NCBI GenBank assembly: GCA_902702965.1
Contig: CACRXP010000736.1
Coordinates: forward strand, 56,436 to 120,435
Source: Spirometra erinaceieuropaei
Lineage: Eukaryota > Platyhelminthes > Cestoda > Diphyllobothriidea > Diphyllobothriidae
Direction of reading: 5' to 3'
Length of the DNA stretch: 64,000 bases
This document shows, in pieces, positions 55,900 through 64,000 of this stretch. Under the pieces are notes generated by a model. The model had not been told where the DNA came from. It searched no databases and saw only the letters and a list, made by a program, of their open reading frames with translations. A program made the translations under genes and the position numbers. The first letter of the stretch is position 1. Each line of letters starts with the position of its first letter.

Positions 55900-56764
55900 C
55901 TTGTGGTCTTCTGCGAGATTTTAATTTCCAAGATAAGGGTCCGACCGTCCAGCCGTCGGCATCGCAGATAGCCTTGGTCACCGGCACATCCTATAAATCT
56001 CACCTCTGGACGAGAACATAGTCATGAAGCTGCCGGCGCCATGATAGAAGGGCCATCCAGGTTGCCTTCTTGCGTTTAGGAAGGCGAAAGAAGGTGTTGG
56101 CCAGGAGGAGGCGGTGTTCTGCGTAAGATCGCAGAAGAATAAAGTCGTTGTCGTTGCGGCCGCTGAGCCCATGGGGACCTAGCACGCCAATCCAGGCAGC
56201 GTTGATGCCACCAAGGACAACCAGCTTGTCTGCCTTCGCCGCAGACGCCAGGTAGAGTGCATTTCTTCGCCTCGTCAGAGCTGGTCATTGGAGGCGTGGG
56301 CGCTGATGGTGCTGGAGAATTTATCTCCGGCGAGAGGCAAGAGCAGGCCCATGGGGTGGTCGCTGACGTCCTACGGCAGACAGAGTAGGCGTTCCATGAT
56401 GTCGTTTCGGATAGCAAAGGCAATGCCTGCGTCACTTCGTTCTACCGTTGAGCAACCGCTCCAGAAGGTGTGGCCGGCACCCAGCTCCTTCATTTGGCAT
56501 CGTTCGGAGAAACGGATCTCTCTGAGAGGAGCGACAGCCACTTTTTTGCGCGCCAGTTCTCGAGTGGCTAACGTCCTCTTCCTTTCCGGTCGGCTTATCA
56601 GCGGTTTTTCTAAAGCAGCACGAATATTCCAGACTGCCAAAGTGGGCGAACTTACCGTAGAAGCCCGTGGAGTGGAGTGGAAGGGTAGGCGGACGAGGGT
56701 GTTTGTTTTTCTTAGCTGTTTTTCGACCGAGAGTCTTGAGTCTACACGGCCGGTATGCTAGCAT
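55900..56764 (-). pseudogene. LINE endonuclease domain, frameshifted
   Basis: APE-type endonuclease that nicks target DNA. N-terminal blocks are in one frame (VWNIRAALEKP, LATRELARKKVA, LREIRFSERCQ, SDAGIAFAIRNDI; 56,640-56,371) with the conserved Asn and Glu positions visible. After frame changes come [14 protein letters not shown], then [32 protein letters not shown] and LHDYVLVQR (56,185-56,000), then TKAICDADGWT (near 55,970). The Asp-His pair that ends the domain (TDHRL in the 25-kb copy) reads TVGPL here, so a catalytic residue is lost as well as the frame. Confidence 0.75.
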
Positions 56765-56769
56765 ATGGC

Positions 56770-58075
56770 GTGATTTCCCACCGTTTGTTCAGGACACGTT
56801 TTTAACGCGTTTTGCACGAGGGGATAAGCAGCGCTATCGCTAATTACGGCTGCTTGGACACCCCAGACGTCTGCCAAACTCCTCTAAGTACCAAGGTTTT
56901 GTTTAGTGGAGAGTGGGTCGAGTTGACATTGGCCGGTTTCCCTTATCTGGTTTAGCTAGGCGGTCGAAGCGGTCAGGGGAGTGCGGTCGCTAGGTAGAGC
57001 CAAACTTCGGGGACCCACTAATTGGGGTTTGGTGCCAGTCAGGAATCGTGGGAAGTGGTCACCATTTGCATAGTGTGACCTACCACTCGTGCACGAGTGC
57101 CCCTAACTGGACACCTCTACACCTCTAGACTCTAAACCAAAGACCCCGTATGAGGACAGGGGGGCAAGCTTCTCGTTTGATGTGAAAGACTTCTCGGCAA
57201 AATTGCCTTCCTAAAGAGCGTGGTACAGCGGAGAGCTTCAAAAAATAATAATAAGAAGAATAATAATAATAAAAACATGCATTCCGATCACTATGACTTA
57301 TGCTTTAAATTTCAGACGCTTGAGAAAGCGGGCAAGAAGGGGGTGACAGACAGGTGACAGACATCGTGTCCACCCGGACAAATTCCCAGACGACAAAGGG
57401 GAAGTGAATAAAGAGACTGACCAGTGATCGTTGTCGTCGAAAGATGCTGCAGACTAGAAAATAATAAGTTAGGTTGGTGACTGGGGACGGAATATGAATG
57501 GTATGATCAAGTATACAAACATTTATTGGTTAATAAGCCCATAAAAGTCCTTCAAAAAGCAAAAGGGTGAAATTAAGAATGCATTCGCTAATGAACTTCT
57601 ACATTAAATACTGGGAGTGGAAAGAATTCAATGTTCTAACGTAGTATTAGGAACACCGGAAAATAATATCGTTTCGAGTTCTTAATTTGAATGGCATTTA
57701 TCAAGTGTTCATATCTGCCGCCCTTGTACTAGGTGTCTCTATAAGTTTAATTGCTGCTCAAACGAGATTATCTCGTAATCGCATCGTTAAATAATGTGAA
57801 GCCATATCTCACGCGTCCTCCGCGATGGGAGCTTGTTTACATTCGAAGATGTAAGAAAGGGAACTAGGTTAATTGCATGATCTTGGCTGAAAAGGAAGAG
57901 AAGCGAGGTCCCGAGGTCCCGTTGCCTTCTCAGGTGTAAATTCATTGGGAGTTATTGCTATTTTTGTAATATTACTAGAATGACGCTGCCTTAAATCAAG
58001 GTGACTCCTCTCTTTGTTACCCGGTAGCACATTACTTTTAGTGAACTTGGTCGGACGGAGGAAACAAGAACTTTC
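56770..58075. other. No gene recognised; ATA-rich microsatellite at 57,243-57,275
   Basis: 5' of the minus-strand LINE. The microsatellite is an imperfect (AAT)n tract. No supported ORF. Confidence 0.4.
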
Positions 58076-58078
58076 CTC

Positions 58079-58120
58079 GGCTGACGCTTCGGACTCACGC
58101 TCGAACCCATCATTAAAGGC
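58079..58120 (-). ncRNA. Hammerhead-ribozyme-like 42-nt motif, copy E (degenerate core)
   Basis: Minus strand: GCCT, TTAATGA, T, GGGTTC, loop GAGCGT, GAGTCC, GAAG, CGTC, AGCC. Stem II still forms (two G-U pairs) and the cleavage-site CGTC is kept, but the core CTGATGA has changed at two positions and GAAA is GAAG, predicting inactivity. Same 42-nt length as the other four copies. Confidence 0.45.
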
Positions 58121-58124
58121 AGTA

Positions 58125-59095
58125 TCAGGTACGGGTAATTCATAAACAGGAAGTTCCAGTCGATACGCCACTGCATACCTATGACAGCTGACGGCTTCCC
58201 CTTTCATCGAGGATGGTTGTCCTCTGATGTGCTAACTGTTTGATGACCGGCATGCAAGTCGCTAATTATTGAAATTCAATAAATCGTGTTGGATGCTGGT
58301 GTAATGATGGCTCGGCCACATGGCTCACCGGCGTGCGCGTTCCCTGAGTGGCTACTTACTTTGGCCAAACTAAGCCTCAGCACCGAATATGGACTGAGGT
58401 CAATGCACATGTTAATAGACTAAGACCCCGTAGACCATGGCTCAAGAATGTGCCACGACTTGGGAGTTGTCATCATTGCTCCGCACTGCAGCCGCGTGGT
58501 CTGTGACTCGTGTCCGGAGCTGTCTTTCAGTTCCTCCGACGTCGCTGCTTTGCCCTCTTCGGCAAAATTACCATATTACAGCAAAGGGCCTACCAAAAGC
58601 CTGATACTGGAGCATTTAAATAGTCCCACGGGTCGGACTGAACTTTACGACAGTGGGGGACACTGGAGTAGTACCCAGAGACCAACCAATTAGGGCAGTG
58701 GTGAGAACGGTGCACCCGAAGGAGGCAGATGACTGGCCGGAAAAGTTGCTACTGAGCTATGGTGCTCTTGTTGCTTTTCAATTTTCTCGGGCTTTTAGCT
58801 AGTACCTGTACTAATAGTTTGGTGTCTTCTAAAGCTAAAATATGATGCCATTTAATGCAAGATGGCGACGCATGCAATTTTTAGTGGTAATTAGATGTAT
58901 GAGGAGAGTTTGTTCTACGGAGGTCTATAAAGAACTCCGAGTTTCACTTGATAAATTTCCCCGAAGCTATACGTAATGCACCGTTTGCTTGGCTAGTCCA
59001 CACTTACTCTGAACACGACTGTTTTAACGTAAATCTCCACGAACTTCATGTCTACAGCGAAATTGTTCACCTACAGGTTATAAGTCGTTATTTGC
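58125..59095. other. No gene recognised
   Basis: No supported ORF, RNA gene or repeat. Confidence 0.4.
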
Positions 59096-59099
59096 TTGT

Positions 59100-60030
59100 C
59101 TTGTTTAATTTCCGGAAAAGTTAATGCGCGAACTAGGAGTGAATTCTTTGAAACGGACCTTTTCAGGCATGGTCCGAAAGTTGGTATGAATATTTGAGCT
59201 GAAATCCATCAACTACTGCAGAATAACCGTATAATGCTCACAAACCGCCAACAGGCAGCCAGCATCCTATTTATATTTATTAGTCAACGATAGGCCTGAC
59301 CTTATGAAAACTTTTGTTTCTACGACGTCTCCATCGGTAAAATCAAGCAAAGTCCTGTTTCACTTGCTGAACCGCATCTCAATCAACTCGAACAACTCAA
59401 GAATACCATTAATCATCAGAAAATTGCCTTGGAATCTATACCCAGACAGTAGACTGTTGGCAAACCGCCATACCTGAAATTACATTAATAACATCAACAC
59501 TCACTTACATTAATTCATATTTACTCATTCTGTTGAATGATATGACATCCCGTACATCTAGAAACGAACTTTACTAAACTACAGTCATGTTTGATATTTT
59601 TAGGATTTTGCGCCTTTTTAAAGTCGGTATTTTGAAACGACGCAGCACTACCTTTAATATTTATTTTGTATTCAATTCATTAAAAGTTGTATTTAATTAA
59701 CATGGTCATTGGATTCATGCATTTGTGTCTGTTTGCAAGCGATTGGCAATCATTCGTAAATTTCTACAACTTTCCTGAATTAGATTGCCTACAGTACAAT
59801 TTTGTAATTGCTTACCATACTGACAAACAGGTATTAGCTAGAGGCCCAGACACACGCATTTCGCTGATCTTGTTCATATACCAAAAAACACATGGAGAAG
59901 GTTGGGGTGACCCAGTGATGAGCCGAACTCCTCGAAACTGCGTCCGGCAGCGGCAAAAGATCGACAAAACAGTCGTGTCTGGGTTTTTAACTAGTACCTG
60001 TGTTGTCAGTATGGTAAATAAATACACAAC
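59100..60030 (+). repeat. Family Q, longest copy
   Basis: Composite: 59,105-59,245 matches 29,650-29,805 and 37,925-38,000 (inverted); 59,285-59,775 matches 9,020-9,550; 59,812-59,875 matches 29,522 and 49,924; 59,872-60,022 matches 38,015-38,165. This copy holds all the parts. A 130-codon open frame at 59,687-60,079 has no recognisable domain and is probably incidental. Confidence 0.6.
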
Positions 60031-60039
60031 TATTTATAC

Positions 60040-60705
60040 CTTCTCGAAATTTGGCTACCGACTTGGTAAGGAAGAATGAGTTTAACGTTCTTAGGGGTAC
60101 TTTGAATACCTGGGACAAATTCTTAATCGGGTAAAATAGTTGGTCTCAGCGTGTTCCTATTAATCCGAATCCATTCCAGTGTACCCGTGAAAAATGCCAT
60201 TCGCTGTCACTTAGAATTAAAAAGTACTGTAATACGAATGGTGTACAGCCCAGAAGGGATATTTAGCCAAGTTCATCAAGTGCAAAACAAACATACGAGT
60301 CCGATGGCTTCTTTGCCAGCCAACGACGCGTGTTCTAAAGTTGTACTCAAGACAACGATTAGTGCTAATGACATTCAGACTTCTCCAATAACAATCTGAA
60401 TCCGAAAGCACTCCTTGGAAGGTGCCTATATATTGGTGCAGGACTTTCTTAAAATGATATCTTATCTTCAATATAGGGTGGGTATTCCAGTGATACGAGT
60501 TCCTGTCAGTTATTTTAATCGATCCTTCAAATGATTCTGTCAGTTAACGAATTGGTGAGCGAAATAATGAGAATTTATTGATTTAAAGAGGCGAATATGC
60601 TGTACCGAATGTCGCTACATCGTTCCAAGTGAAGTAAATATGACGCATTCCACAAGTAGACAGTCTGAGAGGCATGGTGAGGTTGTAATTCAGTTATAGT
60701 ACCCA
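60040..60705. other. No gene recognised
   Basis: Lies 3' of the four-transmembrane ORF on its strand. No motif seen. Confidence 0.35.
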
Positions 60706-60712
60706 GAGTTCC

Positions 60713-61123
60713 TTAACAAATCCCCAGACAGACATTGCCGGAAGACCAACTGGAGGCGATAGCGAATGTCGTCCCAATCGTGGCAATTACAAGCGAAAGT
60801 TCGACCGGAGTGACAAAAACGTAGAATCCAAGTCCGACGAAGGCAACTACAGCCGCCGCGGTGATAAGAAACGTGCTCGTTGTGTTGTTTAACTGAGCTC
60901 CCAGGCCAAATATGGAGCGGAGGAGATGCAAAACGGCGGGTATAAGAAGAAGACAGCCCGAAAGGAGGAAAGAGAGTCCAATAGGAATAGCGATTCTGCC
61001 ATGTGTCCGCTGACAGCTGTCAAACAGCCCACCGCAACTCCACCTTGGCAGGAGGGAAGAGACGATGAGGCACGACGCTCCGACTATCAGGTTGCTAACC
61101 TCGCACAGGACTCTGCACACCAT
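60713..61123 (-). CDS. Four-transmembrane protein, claudin/PMP22-like
   Basis: An intact 136-residue frame with four hydrophobic segments: about residues 9-27 (LIVGASCLIVSSLLP), 45-67 (IAIPIGLSFLLSGCLLLIP), 84-104 (FLITAAAVVAFVGLGFYVF) and 107-126 (ELSLVIATIGTTFAIASSW). The first loop is short and carries W-S-C-G-G-L-F-D-S-C, resembling the W..GL..C signature of the claudin/PMP22 superfamily, though claudins usually have a longer loop and a second Cys. The predicted role is a membrane or junction protein. The frame stays open for 23 codons upstream of the ATG (to TGA), with sequence EEYFREFKASAALCKI, so a longer N terminus or an upstream exon is possible. It ends in Cys-Leu-Gly-Ile-Cys then TAA. 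No introns are needed. It is the only convincing host gene here; family assignment is tentative. Confidence 0.5.
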   Translation of the reverse strand: MVCRVLCEVSNLIVGASCLIVSSLLPRWSCGGLFDSCQRTHGRIAIPIGLSFLLSGCLLLIPAVLHLLRSIFGLGAQLNNTTSTFLITAAAVVAFVGLGFYVFVTPVELSLVIATIGTTFAIASSWSSGNVCLGIC

Positions 61124-61129
61124 TATCTT

Positions 61130-63385
61130 GCACAGTGCTGCACTCGCCTTGAATTCGCGGAAGTACTCTTCTTGAATTTTCGCAGTGGATCAGTTATCGA
61201 TCGAAATAGCACGTGCACATGACGGACCTAACCACGACAACCTCCGACTTCGTGGCAAACCGCAGTCGATTGCTGGAGCAGACCCTTCGTGTCGAAACTC
61301 CTGCCAATCGCTCAGTTCCCTTTCTCGTGGAGATATGAACACATTAAAGGTCGGATTCTGGCAATTTCTCAATGGGACTCAAGAATATTTTCATGCCCAG
61401 TGGAAATTTCCTGTTCATGTTTTTAGGATAGCTATGTGGCTAACTCACGCAGAAGTGATATTCACTGATCGACTTGGATCCAAGAACGGAAGAGGGCCGT
61501 TCTATCCTGTGACCAGTGTAGATCGGTGGACGCCGTTACTATGTGAACTCGCCTGATACCCATCATATCTCTACTGAGCAAACTGGTTACATAACCACTG
61601 AACTAACTGGTTTGCGTAAGCAGGAAGTGTAACAGGCATCGCATCATGTTTTACGGATGAGGCTAAATGAATACAGGTGAAATTTCCCAAGGAGTCATTT
61701 CTGACTAAATGTGGTTGTGCTATAACTACTCTCATTGCATGGGCTGACCTGTGTAAAAGGTAGCTGCAACTTCTACACTTAACTGTTTTTGTCTGGTGAG
61801 CGCATTTAGATGTGTAAAAACCGAAATTATAATGGTAGAGAAGATAAGATTATCAGACAACTGTAAGCAATGTTTTCTTGTCTGAACTATGCAATCCATA
61901 CAGCGACCCATCTGCCGAACTGGAAGAAACAACGAAAAAATAAGCGGTACTTTGCTATAAGCATTCATGTCGACCTCATCTGCACAAAACCCTATAGAAG
62001 GCTCTGAAACAAGTATATGCCGAAATCTATACCACACTAAAAATCGGCTACTCCATAAGATAGTTCAAAGTTTGTCAGAAAACCTTTCGGTAGGCAATGG
62101 AGATGTGTACCCTGAACTATTTTCCTATAAAGTGTCTTTTTAAATATACTAAACGTGCATGTGGCCTAAGTACGATTTTCTCACTTTTATATATTTAAGA
62201 CCACCACGCATCTTCTCCTAAAAGGCTCCTGTTACCACCATTTCCGTATTGCAAGCGGCCTTGTGCAGTAGTTCAGGATTGGAGGAGGGACAGTACACAA
62301 AACCGCTTCCGGCCAACCCTTCGCTGGAGATGGAAAAATCATGTGAATGAAAAACTAAACCTTGATGACTGGCAGCAGAGCACGGCATATGATAACTTCG
62401 GCATTAATAGGATTGCAGTGGGGAAGACTTGCCCGATCTCTCTCTCTCTCTCTCTCTGGTCGCATCTGGACTTACCTCCCTCAAGGAGATTTGCGATGAG
62501 AATTGGCATAGTGATCGAATCTGCACAAAGTCTCATTCGTGCGTGAATTGTAACGGTCTCAGTATTCGATTATGAGTGCAGTGTCTCGGTGTGAATAAAA
62601 CTTGGCCATGCAAAGGTTTCCATTTTTTCTTCACTTTGAAACGAAAGTGATTGTTAAAGAGTGTTTTCAGCGTCTTGCTGGCCACGGATTTCAGACTGAT
62701 ATGATGGGAGATTGGTAGATTTTTGATTGCCTTCTGACCTTCGAAACCTGGCGAATTCCAGTTATTTCTGGAGATTATGACAGCGCTCCGTGGTACTCAG
62801 AGAGGTTAAAGAATCCGCAGAGAGTATTAAGTTTTAGGAAATGAAGACAGATCATTTCGAGTCTTACTGTCCTACTGGAGAGAAGGCCAGGGTACAGTTG
62901 GTATATGAAGATGTGAAGATGTGAAGATCCTGATTACTCGCCATCTTGACTTGGTGATTCCAATTCCCAATTCCCCTTTCCAATCCCTCTGACGAAACCA
63001 ACTTATACTAACCCCTGGTTTCTTCACATCTTCAGTCCTATCTCTCATCATTTTACCGCTGTCAGATATAACTGCTGTATTGTAATTTATGTATATTACT
63101 GCGCAGGCCTGATTAGGAAAATAGTTGGAAGTGTACGTTCGCCGACTTTGGCTTTATTGGTCTACCCTACGGAGCATAAACCTGTTAGCTGCCCTGGCAA
63201 ACTTACCTGAAGGCGGCCATTTCCGTCCTTTTCTGACGTGAGGCTCTTCCATGAATATTTACTCTGGCCTTGATGGACCGTGTTGTGCTTCCAGATCCCT
63301 CAGAATATGCTTATTCGTCATAAACCGCTAGTATTTTGCGCTGAATACACTGAAATTGATCTTAGCACAAATACTTCTACACTTC
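61130..63385. other. No gene recognised; (TC)n microsatellite at 62,437-62,457
   Basis: Includes the region upstream of the four-transmembrane gene, where a promoter would lie, but no defined element could be recognised. A 123-codon plus-strand frame at 61,185-61,556 has no domain. The TC tract is perfect for about 20 bp. A short GAAGATGTGAAGATGTGAAG duplication is near 62,909. Confidence 0.4.
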
Positions 63386-63425
63386 AGAAGATGAAGATGC
63401 GATCACTGGAACAGGAAATTTATTG

Positions 63426-63467
63426 GCCTGACGTTTCGGATTCTCACTCGAATCCATCATCAGAGAC
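63426..63467 (-). ncRNA. Hammerhead-ribozyme-like 42-nt motif, copy B (intact core)
   Basis: Identical to copy A (20,737-20,778) except for one base in the stem II loop (GAGTGA instead of GGGTGA). All core residues, stem I, stem II, GAAA and CGTC are intact. The flanking block on the other side (GCGATCACTGGAACA, 63,400-63,414, plus strand) is also shared. No PLE endonuclease is readable beside this copy, so it is a solo terminal fragment. Confidence 0.6.
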
Positions 63468-63730
63468 ATTCGCAGACTTTTACGCTCGTTATCCTGTTCT
63501 TTTTGCTCCTTCAAAGCCGGTCTGTATTTTTCCTTTGTCCCACCACTGCTGCAAAGACCCTGAGTACTCGCTTTCATGACGCATGGGTTGTCATTTAGTC
63601 TCTGTTCTGTTTCTTCAGGCTAACCATCTATGAGGAAAGAGAGTGGGTTTTTGCTAGCTGGCACTTTAACTGATGCGGTGGATTCTCGGAGAAAGTTAAG
63701 ATGGCATTCGAACGTCTCTCCCTTTGGAAG

Positions 63731-64000
63731 AAGAGGGCGCATCGATCATGTTACGTAACTCACTCATCCTGTTGTGTCTTGGGGCTCTCTGGCGAGCCCC
63801 GCCAGCACCGCACAGCGGCGCGTAACATAGGCGGAATAGCAATAGCAACGAAGACAAGATAGACTGGGATGGCCATTTTGGCTCATCATCAGTCAGCCAT
63901 ACCCGACCCCGAGGCTCGAACTCGCGACCTGTTGGTTAGAAGTCCAACAGCCTGACCACTGAGCCACGGGCTCCTTGTCCTGTAGATTGCGGTTGGATAT
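63731..64000 (-). repeat. T304 repeat, cut by window edge
   Basis: A minus-strand unit: GGGCGCATCGATCATGTTAC, the short CTCTCTGG block, CGCACAGCGGCGCGTAA, GACTGGGATGGCCATTT, CAGTCAGCCATACCC, GAGGCTCGAACTCGCGACC (complement of the B box) and CCACTGAGCCACGGGCTCC (complement of the A box). Confidence 0.7.

Larger units (their letters stand above)
52875..56764 (-). mobile_element. Near full-length LINE with APE-type endonuclease, RT and C-terminal C2H2-like fingers
   Basis: All recognisable parts of one non-LTR retrotransposon occur in order on the minus strand over 3.9 kb: endonuclease (56,640 to about 55,900), linker (55,850-55,460), reverse transcriptase (about 55,150-54,137), C-terminal region with a zinc-finger-like motif (54,124-53,560) and further finger-like motifs (53,213-52,875). 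The frame shifts at least six times, so no intact protein is made. The element is the least deleted of three related LINE remnants in the window (also 5.8-7.1 kb and 25.2-26.5 kb). An inverted duplication at 53,168-53,432 disrupts the C-terminal end. Confidence 0.8.

Noticed and set aside
57869..58207. 112-codon minus-strand frame as a gene
   Set aside because: It overlaps hammerhead-like copy E; similar frames arise over copies A, B and D purely because the repeat is open in that frame.
61185..61556. 123-codon plus-strand frame upstream of the four-transmembrane gene
   Set aside because: No domain, uneven composition, and it overlaps the likely promoter region of the opposite gene.
1..64000. 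CRISPR arrays, bacterial operons or phage genes
   Set aside because: No regular spacer arrays, no ribosome-binding-site-led gene series; all content fits a eukaryotic repeat-rich genome.

Overview
This window looks like a repeat-dense, gene-poor stretch of a flatworm nuclear genome. A pseudophyllidean tapeworm (the Spirometra/Diphyllobothrium/Schistocephalus group) is my best guess. The basis is the mix of retroelements: Penelope-like GIY-YIG endonucleases, LINEs that end in C2H2-like fingers, a Ty3/gypsy pol fragment, tRNA-headed repeats and degenerate TTAGGG tracts. There are no long bacterial-style ORFs, operons or ribosome binding sites. The species assignment is inference. Almost every recognisable coding stretch is a decayed mobile element. 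Only one plausible complete host gene is visible, plus three unassigned candidate exons.

Layout. 0.5-0.9 kb: a Penelope-like element (PLE) endonuclease remnant with a hammerhead-like motif on its 3' side. 5.8-7.1 kb: a LINE reverse-transcriptase remnant (+). 7.2-8.5 kb: inverted pairs of a ~304-bp tRNA-headed repeat (called T304 here). 9.0-12.4 kb: dispersed repeats, one of them (R430) split by an insertion carrying a tRNA-like gene, and a hammerhead-like motif enclosed by short inverted repeats. 15.7-22.3 kb: two candidate exons, T304 and palindromic repeats, and two more PLE endonuclease remnants. 25-26.5 kb: an internally deleted LINE (-). 28.6-29.8 kb: a candidate exon, tandem T304 units with an assembly gap at an inversion point, and repeat family Q. 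35.6-38.9 kb: more T304 in tandem and inverted arrangement. 43.8-45.5 kb: R430 and a 1.26-kb long inverted repeat. 47.4-48.5 kb: a Ty3/gypsy RNase H/integrase segment framed by 86-87-bp terminal inverted repeats and a 4-bp direct repeat. 49-52 kb: R430, a PLE remnant and interstitial telomere-like DNA. 52.6-56.8 kb: a near full-length but frameshifted LINE (-). 59-60 kb: family Q. 60.7-61.1 kb: an intact four-transmembrane claudin/PMP22-like ORF (-). 63.4-64 kb: a further hammerhead-like motif and T304.

The most notable signal is a 42-nt motif present five times with constant length. It has a CUGAUGA core, a 6-bp stem II kept paired despite sequence changes, a GAAA box and a self-complementary ACGU, which together match a dimer-type hammerhead ribozyme. 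One copy lies just downstream of a PLE endonuclease on the same strand, and three looser relatives lie directly 3' of the other three PLE endonuclease remnants. The second is the TIR-bounded gypsy cassette, which looks like a non-autonomous DNA element that captured retrotransposon coding sequence. Much of the window holds nothing I can name, and those stretches are stated.
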